Assembly: GCA_004297165.1 (NCBI GenBank) | Contig: SCUJ01000004.1 | Span: 1-39,862, forward strand | Origin: Gammaproteobacteria bacterium | GTDB taxonomy: Bacteria > Pseudomonadota > Gammaproteobacteria > Eutrophobiales > Eutrophobiaceae | DNA: 39,862 nucleotides | Reading direction: 5' to 3' | In this document: one piece after another, positions 8,601 through 14,457 of the stretch | Layout of the letters: each line of letters begins with the position of its first letter | Numbering within the stretch: position 1 is the first letter of the stretch | The notes under the pieces: model-generated | The model's database searches: none | What the model saw: only the letters and a program-made list of their open reading frames with translations | What the model was told of the DNA's origin: nothing | Program-made: the position numbers and the translations under genes

Positions 8601-10077
8601 CGGGCTGCGGGACATCGATGTATTCAAATTCGCTGATGGAACGACGTTGAGCTACGCACAACTGGTGGCCCAGGGATTCGATATCGAGGGGACTACTGAT
8701 GCGGATCTCCTGACCGGGACCAATGTTGTCGATCGGATCTCCGGGTCCGCGGGGAACGATACGCTCCGATCCGGCGACGGGGATGACTTACTAACCGGCG
8801 GGACCGGGGATGATGTCCTGGAGGGCGGCGCGGGCGATGATGTGTATATCTTCAACTGGGGCGATGGCCGGGATTCGATCATGGAGACTGACGGTCACGA
8901 TGAGCTGCGCTTTGGCGCGAATATCCAGACGAGCTACCTGTGGGTCGCCAAGCAGGCGGACGATCTGGTCATTGACCTGCTGGAGCCGGGCGGCGTGCCC
9001 TATAACCGGCTGACCGTGCGTGACTGGTTTACGGGAGAGGCGCGGCGGATCGAGGAGTTTGTGTTCGGTGCACAGCGCCTGAGCGGGGCGGATATTGAAG
9101 CCCTGATGTATCGCAACTCGATGCCGGTGCTAACCAATCCGCTCTCCGATCAAAGCCTGGTGGATGGGGTGGCCTTCAGCCTGACAATCCCGGCGGGGAC
9201 CTTCAGCGATGCGGATTACGGTGACAGCATAAGCTACCAGGCAACGCTGGCGAATGGCAATCCGCTGCCGGAATGGTTGAGTTTCGACGGCGCCTCAGCG
9301 ACCTTCAGCGGGACGCCGGGGTTCGCGGATTATGGGACCTATGCCTTGCGCCTCACCGCGACGGACCGCGCGAGCCTGACGGCGAGCGACGAATTCACCC
9401 TGCATGTGACGGTGCCGGGGGCGCAGATCGGCACCGCCGGCAACGATAAGTTCTATCCGTCCGCGAGTTTTTTGTATATGACCGCGCTGGGGTTGGACGG
9501 CAACGATACCCTGCTGAGTGCTTACGGCAATAGCCGTCTGGCCGGCGGCTCTGGTAACGATACCCTCATGGGCGGTAGAGGGAATGACTTCCTGGATGGC
9601 GGGAGCGGGGATGACAGCTTGCTCGGCGGGAACCCGAACGACCCGTTCGGTCAGGACGAGCTGCGCGGCGGGGCCGGCAACGACTACCTGGCGGGCGGCA
9701 TGGGAGATGACCTCTACGTGTTTGCCGGGGGTTTCGGGATCGACCGGATCGACGACTGGATGGGGAACGACCGGATGACACTGAACCATATAGTCCACGA
9801 GGACCTTTGGTTCTGGCGGGAGGGGAATGCACTAAAGGTTGGCGTGTTGAACACGCCGGACCGGATCACCATCGACAATTGGTTCAGCAACCCCGGCCGG
9901 CGCATCGAGACCATGCAGACACTGGACGACGGCTTTGTCCTGCTGGAGAACCAGGTGCAACAACTGGTCAATGCCATGGCCGTGTTCGACGTCCCGGCCT
10001 CCGGAAATCTGACTCCATCGCAGGCGGATATCGAGGCCGTACATGGAGTCATCGCCGCGGCCTGGCAAGCGGCGTGA
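2650..10077 (+). CDS. Giant RTX repeat protein with N-terminal lipase-like domain
   Basis: This 2475-residue protein is a probable type I secretion substrate and has no N-terminal signal peptide. Residues about 1-330 resemble class 3 lipases: AIRGTE, then TVTGHSLGGHLA with candidate nucleophile Ser216; His318 in NNSHSMD is a candidate catalytic His. Glycine/aspartate nonapeptide (GGxGxDxLx) calcium-binding blocks lie near residues 536-605, 817-1153, 1834-1900, 2014-2067 and 2259-2357. Blocks 2, 4 and 5 are followed by haemolysin-type calcium-binding-related segments. Cadherin-like Ig folds with the LPxWLSFD...SGTP signature lie at about 1232-1337 and 2158-2257. Residues about 1343-1733 carry repeated 'NGD/GGFxVxW...QRFD' units (propeller-like), followed by a VDVLANDED cadherin/VCBS-type segment at about 1738-1825. 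The last 50 residues, lacking repeats, would hold the secretion signal. The start overlaps the upstream stop (ATGA). Export probably uses the HlyD-like adaptor at 305-1663. Lipase activity is inferred from motifs only. Confidence 0.93.
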   Translation: MTFTDFYKYSWFSNMAYVLWDEGNTTDPAATIIAANDQKRIPNDPASTLLQLGTEIFINQGWTIPSFYPNDAVGFAANLFVNANTNEKVLAIRGTEFDSTAYPLEIGEQTYLDLLDADITEIGSTGLAIRQAVSLFNYIQRLRGDEGADVLQIELQEQTDPPPEGVHYFTHAVQVGEDPFSGPEYVTYYYWFDTQASAEGLGLLSEGDQATVTGHSLGGHLAAVAAVLFPGLFDQAVTFNAAGFDPITSSSLTDEFIQLFSQLPGMETALGFADPALHIHTLESEDSAPGNDTSVVASVVTGQSASTETLIRTENNSHSMDQFMDALGVLSLIEALNPDLPPAEIDNLYDAIFNISGETEERFLQSLSKLMLNNDTPLETVEAGLISHGDFALRSAIHTRILEIQQVVSDTPGLTLQPIDATASAIQLAAQSSLAYRYALVHLNPFVISGNDALYATHNANGELALDNFSEEYLTDRSRMLALKIRLGQADAETETPSADGNRDYLDLQDNETPLELSSRRGFLDPAPVSRIVFGSDRSDGRIDGGAGADRLYGGAGIETLYGEDGADYLEGNGDADVLVGGAGADVLAGGAGDDVLVGGLWDAEGPDHADDTALDTLQGGAGNDAYHVGHRDSIDDSDPVNQTALLDFNGVDARGSYTRLVEGVYKQEATGLILTLSGTAARIRRIEGATVTYFTIENFLDAGGQHTAGAYGITLDEPTVPAPTSTYTNPDEAGGFTVADYFLLEGTTPVAGPFTEVVGNATGETLWIDRSPGLQVATGAGDDTVWVDDDDMPYTTHPTYTPTPGGPGTYATGITVDGGAGNDRLYGGLDADTLMGGAGNDLLFSWDGDDRMDGGSGDDTLGSTDYFYGKNQTTGTHYAVTAVDSYSGGGGQDFITDDWGDDVLAGGDDADFLAGGSGGDVLSGEAGDDVIWGDEKFSGTHGSRSWSISFDSKGRPSGWSGASMSYLGLGLAPGDDLIDGGSGRDFIMAGDGNDSVFCGTENDTVNGQEGNDTIDGQAGNDLLVGERGDDRLFGGDGDDEIEGNNGADEIHGGAGVDTLRGYDYQISNTGVDGDDRIFGEEGNDTLMGMDGDDLLDGGSGADMLYGGANNDTLLGGGGNDTLYGEAGDDILNGGGGVDILNGGAGDDVYQIDGEAGQLSITDTQGADKLLVATGLDLSDVNINRIGDKVTFHVGNGQINIASWSASSVKTLELNDGVTTTALTGADLEAVINDKPVLIAAIPDLATDEDALFTLDLDAYIADPDPGDVLNFNFTYTGMNQLPTWLSFDPATHTLSGTPLNEDVGNFNLQVTATDSGGLTVADSFAITVQNTNDAPIAVMDVSELFVIAGGHYLSGPQTIWVENPEGYNLQIDKTEAGAFSIELGYSMFYSPVDEYGYPLFDPSYRYELVQRYDATGNVNGDAKVELRSSLLRDGRRLYVFTDFDTNEGRIHDVNDVPVTDWFNLYEDDYYLHTSETRMPNAENLANGDIVIAWIDRNTDLVYGQRFDSEGNKINPEFQVSPDESSSEYENANVVALDNGGFAVIADRDSDAIVMQYFNPDGSKNGGEVILAQANGDQEMNIIGQSFAAYDITYLASGGFIVNWSMDDIYETPENGGDLVSHQYVQRFDGSGISIGGPTEFAQDDPIYKTRRIAQLSNGDFATTLIEEEITGESHGLVEIFDSNWVVKSGKTLFTDDEYVSINPDIVGLADGGFMVIWNGINEAYLSRRFFDNGAEFSLVVDVLANDEDMDSEDGPTNFVLTNVSVQDDVGSAAIVDNKVVFCPGADYSAIASGQISEITLYYTMSDAAGAISESSVVITVVSKKSEGGVDVITVDNTNPVVMAGDGNDIINVTGGSQPIVVYAGAGDDTINISGGSEITIYGGSGNDTININLDPTNGGISTPGFIIKLIGESGSDTYVIYGSTSGMINISDLSSDGNENTLIFDPSTTLTEPVLGLGSLALSFGGSGIVTHLENFNPDDVLSGLRDIDVFKFADGTTLSYAQLVAQGFDIEGTTDADLLTGTNVVDRISGSAGNDTLRSGDGDDLLTGGTGDDVLEGGAGDDVYIFNWGDGRDSIMETDGHDELRFGANIQTSYLWVAKQADDLVIDLLEPGGVPYNRLTVRDWFTGEARRIEEFVFGAQRLSGADIEALMYRNSMPVLTNPLSDQSLVDGVAFSLTIPAGTFSDADYGDSISYQATLANGNPLPEWLSFDGASATFSGTPGFADYGTYALRLTATDRASLTASDEFTLHVTVPGAQIGTAGNDKFYPSASFLYMTALGLDGNDTLLSAYGNSRLAGGSGNDTLMGGRGNDFLDGGSGDDSLLGGNPNDPFGQDELRGGAGNDYLAGGMGDDLYVFAGGFGIDRIDDWMGNDRMTLNHIVHEDLWFWREGNALKVGVLNTPDRITIDNWFSNPGRRIETMQTLDDGFVLLENQVQQLVNAMAVFDVPASGNLTPSQADIEAVHGVIAAAWQAA

Positions 10078-10082
10078 CTTTA

Positions 10083-10188
10083 TTGTCATTGGTCATTGGT
10101 CACTGGTCACTTGTTCTTATCCAAGAAACAAATGACAAATGACAAATGACAAATGACAAATGACTAGTGACAAATGACAAATGACAAT
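10083..10188 (+). repeat. Heptad array D with inverted halves
   Basis: Right half: eight in-phase 7-bp units (10133-10188), mostly tgacaaa, with tgactag and a final tgacaat. Left half: ttgtcat, tggtcat, tggtcac, tggtcac and a weaker ttgttct (10083-10117), i.e. the same type of unit on the opposite strand. The reverse complement of 10082-10108 matches 10162-10188 at 24 of 27 positions, so the two halves can fold into a long hairpin. The array sits directly after the RTX stop and before the TPP riboswitch. Confidence 0.85.
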
Positions 10189-10202
10189 ATAATCCGTTTG
10201 TG

Positions 10203-10228
10203 AGCGCCAAATCTTAATCGGCGCTTTT
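10203..10228 (+). terminator. Possible weak rho-independent terminator after the RTX gene
   Basis: AGCGCC (10203-10208) pairs perfectly with GGCGCT (10220-10225) around an 11-nt loop, followed by only three further T residues before CC. The short U tract makes it weak. It lies between the RTX gene and the riboswitch and could separate the two transcription units. Confidence 0.4.
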
Positions 10229-10312
10229 CCTAAGGGGTGGCCGCAAGGCCTGAGATATCACTCGATGAACCCTGTGCACCTGATCCGGATAATACCGGCG
10301 TAGGGATAGGAC
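10228..10312 (+). promoter_or_regulatory. TPP (THI-element) riboswitch
   Basis: The conserved THI-box landmarks are all present in order: GGGGTG near 10234, CTGAGA near 10250-10255, ACCCTG, then ACCTGATCCGGATAATACCG and CGTAGGGA. P1 can close as TCCTA (10228-10232) with TAGGA (10307-10311). The element precedes a TonB-dependent receptor gene by about 70 nt. In this family TPP binding lowers expression of thiamine synthesis or uptake genes. Identification rests on the core consensus and is secure. Confidence 0.96.
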
Positions 10313-10376
10313 TCTCCTAATCCAGAAGTTCTCTCTACCAATCCGGGTCTCTTTCATAGCGATTGCTTTAAGGAGA
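10307..10376 (+). promoter_or_regulatory. Riboswitch expression platform (predicted Shine-Dalgarno sequestration)
   Basis: The receptor gene has a strong Shine-Dalgarno AGGAGA (10371-10376), seven bases before the ATG at 10383-10385. TCTCCT at 10313-10318 is its exact complement. TAGGA (10307-10311), the 3' strand of P1, can alternatively pair with TCCTA (10315-10319) across a 3-nt loop. The two states exclude each other: without TPP the small hairpin hides the anti-SD and the SD is free; with TPP, P1 captures TAGGA and the anti-SD can cover the SD. This predicts translational control. The pairings are seen in sequence; the mechanism is inferred. Confidence 0.6.
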
Positions 10377-10382
10377 CTTTAG

Positions 10383-12491
10383 ATGTTGTTACGCCCCAAA
10401 CTCGTTTGTTTGCTGTTGTCATGCGGCATGGCCATGCCGATTGTTGCCGCTGAAGTCCTGGAAGAGATCGTGGTCACCGCGGGTTTTTACGACACCGCGC
10501 TGATGCAGAGCGCGGGCAGCATCAGCGTCATGGACGCGGCGGCGATCCGCGATCGCGCCGCCCGCCATCTCGACGAGACCCTTAACGCCTTCCCCAACAT
10601 CAATTTCTCCTCCGGCGGCGCCAGGGCGCGCTTCCTCCAGGTGCGGGGCGTGGGCGATCTGGAGCAGTTCGTCGATCCCAAACATTACCCCTCCGTCGGG
10701 ATCACCGTGGACGATATCGATCTAGGGACCGCGGCGGCGACCGCGGCGATCCTCACGGACGTGGAGCAGATCGAGGTCCTGCGCGGTCCGCAGGGCACAC
10801 GTTTCGGGGCGAATGCCCTGGCGGGGATGGTGAACATCCGCACCCTGGATCCGCCGGATGCGTTTTCCGGCCGCCTCTTCGCGGGTTACGGGAATTACGA
10901 TTCCTGGCAGGCGGGGCTTGCGCTTGGCGGACCGTTGACGGACTCGCTGAACGGCCGCCTTTCGGTGCAGCAGAGCAAGAGCGACGGTTTCATGCACAAC
11001 GTCTATCTCGACAGCGACGCAACCGGCGAACGGGATGAGCTCGCGCTGCGCGGCAAACTGTTCTGGGCGAACGATCGCGGCGCTGAACTGCATTTGACCG
11101 GGCAGTATCTCGATATAGACAGCGGTTATGACGCCTTCTCGCTCGACAACAACCGCACGACCTTTACGGATCAGCCCGGCATCGATGCGCAGGAATCCGG
11201 CGCCTTCGCGGCCCGGGGGTTATTGCCGCTGCGGGAAGACCTCGATCTGGAGGTGGTGTTGAACTGGAGTCAGGCGGACGAGACCTACGGGTTCGACGAG
11301 GACTGGGTCCATAGCGGCTACTGCGACGGCGTGCGCTGTGACCCGCTGCTGGAATTTTCGGGCGCCGATCGGATCCTGCGGGATCGCGATGTTGTTTCGA
11401 TCGATACCCGCCTGAAGGCGGAACGTGATAACGCCGATTACGTGGCCGGAATTTATTACCAGCGCCGGGACGAGGCGCTGGAGCGGCAACGGTTTACCGC
11501 GTTCTTCAGCGATTATGCTACGGATCGCTACGCCCTCTACGGTCAGGCGCGCATCGAACCGCTGCCCGCCTGGCGCCTCACGGCCGGGATCCGCTATGAA
11601 TTTTTCGAGGATGACTACAGCGACATCAATACACTGGCGACCGATACCGGTCAGGAGTATTGGAGCGGCGAGTTGAGCCTCGATTACCAGTATTCGGATA
11701 ACACGCTGTTGTACGCCACCTTATCGCGCGGGGTGAAACCGGGCGGCATCAATACGGAAACCCGATCCAACCAGCCGTTCATGTCCGCAAGTCTGCAACC
11801 CTTCATCGGAAACCGCCTGCGGTTCGGCGCGGAGACCTTGTTCAACAAGGAGATCGGGATCAAGGGGCGATATCTGGACGATCGGATTGAATTGCGGCTC
11901 TCGGCGTTCCACATGGATCGCTACCAGGCCCAGCTCGAAAGCTGGGTGTGGGATGCCGGCGCCTTCATCTGGACCGGGTTCCTGGACAGCGGCAGCGACG
12001 CGGAGAACTACGGCGCGGAACTGGAGCTGAAGTGGCATGCGACGGAACGGCTCGATCTGTTCGCCAACGTCGGTTATCTGGAAACGAATGTGGATCAGTT
12101 GATTGTGTACGACCTCGATACTTCGCAGTTGCGCACGCTAACTGATCGTGGCCAGGCCAAGTCCCCCGAGTGGCAGTACAACCTGGGCTTGAATATCGAT
12201 CTCACCGAACGCCTGCGCGGGCGTCTGGAGGTGGATGGTCGCGACAGCAGCTATTACGGTTATTATCACGACGGCGTCATCGACGGCTATGCGGTTGCCC
12301 ACGCCAGCCTCAGCTATAACTTCGACAAGTTTACTGTGCAAGGCTGGATCCGGAATCTCACGGACGAGGATTACTCCGTGCACGCGCTGTATTTCGCCAA
12401 CGACCCGCGCGAGGCCTTCGCCGTGAACCATACCTATTTCCAGTACGGCGAGCCGCGAGTCTTCGGCGTCAATGTAAGTTACTCCTTCTGA
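10383..12491 (+). CDS. TonB-dependent receptor, TPP-riboswitch controlled (probable thiamine uptake)
   Basis: This 702-residue outer-membrane receptor would import a large or scarce nutrient using TonB energy. A signal peptide (about residues 1-23, ending VAA) is followed at once by a TonB box (EIVVTAG). The plug domain spans about residues 40-150 and includes QVRGVGD and VEVLRGPQGT-like (IEVLRGPQGTRFGANA) signatures. The beta-barrel ends in the typical C-terminal aromatic residue (VNVSYSF). The ATG at 10383 has a clear AGGAGA ribosome binding site predicted to be masked by the riboswitch. Riboswitch control and the downstream thiamine-binding, PnuT-like and kinase genes point to thiamine or a thiamine phosphate as ligand, as proposed for riboswitch-controlled receptors in other bacteria. 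Substrate is inference; the receptor class is certain. Confidence 0.94.
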   Translation: MLLRPKLVCLLLSCGMAMPIVAAEVLEEIVVTAGFYDTALMQSAGSISVMDAAAIRDRAARHLDETLNAFPNINFSSGGARARFLQVRGVGDLEQFVDPKHYPSVGITVDDIDLGTAAATAAILTDVEQIEVLRGPQGTRFGANALAGMVNIRTLDPPDAFSGRLFAGYGNYDSWQAGLALGGPLTDSLNGRLSVQQSKSDGFMHNVYLDSDATGERDELALRGKLFWANDRGAELHLTGQYLDIDSGYDAFSLDNNRTTFTDQPGIDAQESGAFAARGLLPLREDLDLEVVLNWSQADETYGFDEDWVHSGYCDGVRCDPLLEFSGADRILRDRDVVSIDTRLKAERDNADYVAGIYYQRRDEALERQRFTAFFSDYATDRYALYGQARIEPLPAWRLTAGIRYEFFEDDYSDINTLATDTGQEYWSGELSLDYQYSDNTLLYATLSRGVKPGGINTETRSNQPFMSASLQPFIGNRLRFGAETLFNKEIGIKGRYLDDRIELRLSAFHMDRYQAQLESWVWDAGAFIWTGFLDSGSDAENYGAELELKWHATERLDLFANVGYLETNVDQLIVYDLDTSQLRTLTDRGQAKSPEWQYNLGLNIDLTERLRGRLEVDGRDSSYYGYYHDGVIDGYAVAHASLSYNFDKFTVQGWIRNLTDEDYSVHALYFANDPREAFAVNHTYFQYGEPRVFGVNVSYSF

Positions 12492-12519
12492 CGAACAGAG
12501 GATGATGACATCGGTCCTC

Positions 12520-12554
12520 TAACCTATCCCCTATTGCCTATAACCTATGACCAA
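12520..12554 (+). repeat. Heptad array B
   Basis: Five in-phase 7-bp units are present: taaccta, tccccta, ttgccta, taaccta and tgaccaa. The first two units are identical in sequence and order to the start of array A (261-274). The array ends 12 bases before the ATG of the thiamine-binding protein gene; here an AAGAGG ribosome binding site (12553-12558) overlaps its end. Confidence 0.8.
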
Positions 12555-12566
12555 GAGGTATCCCCA

Positions 12567-12812
12567 ATGAATCTCATGCTTGATATCAGCATGTATCCAC
12601 TGCGCGAGGACTATATCCCGCCCATCGACGCGGTCATCGAAAAACTGAACAGCTATCCCGGCGTGGAAGTGAAAACCCATGCCACGGCGACCACGGTGCT
12701 GGGAGAGTATGACGCGGTCATGAATATCCTGCGCGAGACACTGGCGTGGAGTCATGAGCGTTTCGGCAAGGCGGTGTTTGTCGCGCGGTTGATACCGGGG
12801 TATGGATCTTAA
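12567..12812 (+). CDS. Small thiamine-binding protein, YkoF/MTH1187-like
   Basis: The 81-residue product begins MNLMLDISMYPLREDYIPPI and contains a central YPGVEVKTHATATTVLGEYDAVM stretch split across a beta-alpha-beta fold. This is the pattern of the MTH1187/YkoF thiamine-binding domain (ferredoxin-like), where the HATATTV-like strand lines the ligand site. Members occur as single domains or as the two-domain YkoF and are repeatedly found with thiamine transport genes. There is no signal peptide, so it should act in the cytoplasm. The ATG at 12567 was chosen because AAGAGG lies 8 bases upstream; an upstream in-frame TTG falls inside the heptad array. It sits between the receptor and the PnuT-like gene. 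Family call is good; its exact role (buffering, delivery or sensing of thiamine) is not known. Confidence 0.8.
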   Translation: MNLMLDISMYPLREDYIPPIDAVIEKLNSYPGVEVKTHATATTVLGEYDAVMNILRETLAWSHERFGKAVFVARLIPGYGS

Positions 12813-12862
12813 ATCGCCTCTCCCGTTGTGAGAGTGGCATGCACACGGCAGGTGTCAATTCC

Positions 12863-12898
12863 CCCTCCCCCTGGACGGGGGAGGGTCGGGGAGAGGGG
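12863..12898. repeat. GC-rich hairpin repeat E1
   Basis: CCCTCCCCC (12863-12871) and GGGGGAGGG (12877-12885) form a perfect 9-bp stem with loop TGGAC, followed by TCGGGGAGAGGGG. The same stem with loop TTGAC and near-identical trailing sequence recurs at 17782-17816. This is a dispersed intergenic element type; here it occupies the 161-bp gap between the thiamine-binding protein and PnuT-like genes. Confidence 0.8.
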
Positions 12899-12973
12899 TA
12901 TAACGGCGTGTGAAGGGCGAAGGAAGTTTTTATTACCAAACAGGCAAGAGATGTTTAGTGAGAGCACAGTGGT

Positions 12974-13579
12974 ATGAATGAGTTGTTATCTGGCATGAAC
13001 CTTTGGGAGAGTGTCGCTGTGGTATTGGCCATCGCCTACCTCCTGCTCGCCATGCGCGAGCATATCCTCTGCTGGTATTGCGCATTGTTCAGCACGGCCA
13101 TTTATACCGTCCTCCTCTGGAACGTGAGCCTGTTGATGGAATCGGCGCTGAATGTCTATTACATGGCGATGGCCGGTTATGGCTGGTGGCAATGGCGTCG
13201 TGGCGACGGCCATCGCGAGGGCGCGCAAATCCGGACCCTGGATCGTTCCTGGCATGGAATCTTCTTTCTGGCGATCGTCCTGATCACCGCGGTCAACGGT
13301 TACTGGTTGGCCAAGCATACGTCCGCCGCCTGGCCTTATGTGGATTCCATGACCGCCTGGGCCAGCGTCATCGCCACCTGGATGGTGGCCCGCAAGGTCC
13401 TGGAGAACTGGTTGTACTGGATCGCGATCGATGGCGTGTCGGTTTTCCTGTATCTCAATCGCGGGCTATATCTCACGGCGCTGTTGTTCATGGGCTATGT
13501 GGTGATCGCCGTCTTCGGCTATCTGGCCTGGCGGCGGCATTATCTCGCCGGTCCGCTACGCGCGGCCGTTCATGCCTGA
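12974..13579 (+). CDS. pnuT: PnuC/PnuT family transporter (probable thiamine importer)
   Basis: The product is a 201-residue integral membrane protein with about seven hydrophobic segments, the normal length and layout for the PnuC family (facilitated diffusion of vitamin nucleoside-like compounds, trapped by phosphorylation). The GYGWWQWRRG motif matches the family's conserved WxxW signature in the substrate channel. PnuC members carry nicotinamide riboside, but members in TPP-riboswitch loci (PnuT) carry thiamine; context therefore favours thiamine. The gene overlaps the following kinase gene by 8 bases, which fits a transport-plus-trapping pair. The ATG at 12974 has only a weak upstream GAGAG-like site. 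Family is secure; thiamine specificity is inferred from the locus. Confidence 0.85.
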   Translation: MNELLSGMNLWESVAVVLAIAYLLLAMREHILCWYCALFSTAIYTVLLWNVSLLMESALNVYYMAMAGYGWWQWRRGDGHREGAQIRTLDRSWHGIFFLAIVLITAVNGYWLAKHTSAAWPYVDSMTAWASVIATWMVARKVLENWLYWIAIDGVSVFLYLNRGLYLTALLFMGYVVIAVFGYLAWRRHYLAGPLRAAVHA

Positions 13580-14342
13580 GGACCCGCTCAGTCATTGGCC
13601 GGAGGGGCTCTTATCTTCCGGCAGACCGCCACAGCTCGTGCGGCCGCTACCCGGCGGATTGAGTAACGCGAGTTACCTGATCGAGGCGGATGGGTCCTTG
13701 TGGGTGCTGCGCATCAACTCCCCGATCCCGATGCCGGGGATCGATCGGGATCGGGAGGCGCGAATCCTCAAACATGCGGTCGCGGCGGGACTCGCCCCCG
13801 AGGTGCTGTGCTGCGCGCCGGATTCCGGCGTGCTTATTACCCGATATATCGATGGGCGGCATTGGCGTCCGCATGAACTCGGCGCGGGATCAAGACAGGA
13901 TCGCCTGCTGGAGTTGATCCAGAGCGTAAGTCGGTTATCTGCTGAGCCTCCCGCCCTGGACTATCGCGCCCTGGGCCGGGAATATCTTGCGCGGATGCGG
14001 GGCGATACGGCGCTGATGCAGCGCAAACTCGCGGACCTCGATGTCTTGCTTGAGGAGATGAGTCCGCAATCATCGTCGCTCACGCTGACGCATCATGATC
14101 CCACGCCAGAAAACATCATCGAGGCCGATGGCCGTTTGTTTCTGCTCGACTGGGAGTACGCCGCGCCGGGACCGGCCGGTCTGGATCCCGCGGTTCTGGT
14201 CCGGGAATGGCGGCTGACGCCGGAGATTGTAGCCTCGGCCTGTGGCCAGGATCCCGCCACGCTGCGCCAGTCGCTTGCCCTGTATGATCTGCTGTGCGAT
14301 ATGTGGCGGCTCTTGATGAGAGGCGGGCAGGCCGCCCGTTAG
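13572..14342 (+). CDS. Thiamine kinase-like phosphotransferase (choline kinase/APH fold)
   Basis: This 256-residue protein has the aminoglycoside phosphotransferase/choline kinase fold. Near the N-terminus PLPGGLSNASYLIE is the nucleotide-binding strand-loop; the catalytic loop is H174-H-D176-PTPEN181, giving base Asp176 and metal-binding Asn181; D193-W is the second metal ligand (DFG equivalent). E. coli ThiK (YcfN) belongs to this family and phosphorylates thiamine. The start overlaps the end of the PnuT-like gene by 8 bases, so import and trapping are likely coupled. The product would be thiamine monophosphate, needing a separate ThiL step to TPP. Substrate is inferred from the operon; other small alcohols are possible. 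Confidence 0.8.
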   Translation: MPEDPLSHWPEGLLSSGRPPQLVRPLPGGLSNASYLIEADGSLWVLRINSPIPMPGIDRDREARILKHAVAAGLAPEVLCCAPDSGVLITRYIDGRHWRPHELGAGSRQDRLLELIQSVSRLSAEPPALDYRALGREYLARMRGDTALMQRKLADLDVLLEEMSPQSSSLTLTHHDPTPENIIEADGRLFLLDWEYAAPGPAGLDPAVLVREWRLTPEIVASACGQDPATLRQSLALYDLLCDMWRLLMRGGQAAR

Positions 14343-14362
14343 CCGCGCGTCGGACCTTCCAC

Positions 14363-14396
14363 TATAATCGGGACACAACCGTGCAAACACGTGTCC
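14363..14396 (+). promoter_or_regulatory. Possible promoter -10 with adjacent inverted repeat
   Basis: A perfect TATAAT (14363-14368) follows the kinase stop, but no good -35 is seen about 17 bases upstream. Just downstream, GGACAC (14371-14376) and GTGTCC (14391-14396) form a 6-bp inverted repeat with a 14-nt spacer, an operator-like arrangement. It could give the hypothetical gene at 14457 its own promoter. Weak evidence only. Confidence 0.25.
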
Positions 14397-14401
14397 ACAT
14401 C

Positions 14402-14457
14402 TAACAAATGACCATAGACCTATACCCTACGCCCTATCACCTATTCCCTATAACCAA
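14402..14457 (+). repeat. Heptad array C
   Basis: Eight in-phase 7-bp units are present: taacaaa, tgaccat, agaccta, tacccta, cgcccta, tcaccta, ttcccta and taaccaa. The array joins both unit types (TGACCA-like and CCCTA-like) and runs directly into the ATG at 14457, whose first base is the last base of the array. There is no Shine-Dalgarno sequence in the usual position. Confidence 0.8.

Noticed and set aside
10133-10188. Heptad array considered as a CRISPR array
   Set aside because: Units are 7 bp with no spacers and there are no cas genes in the window.
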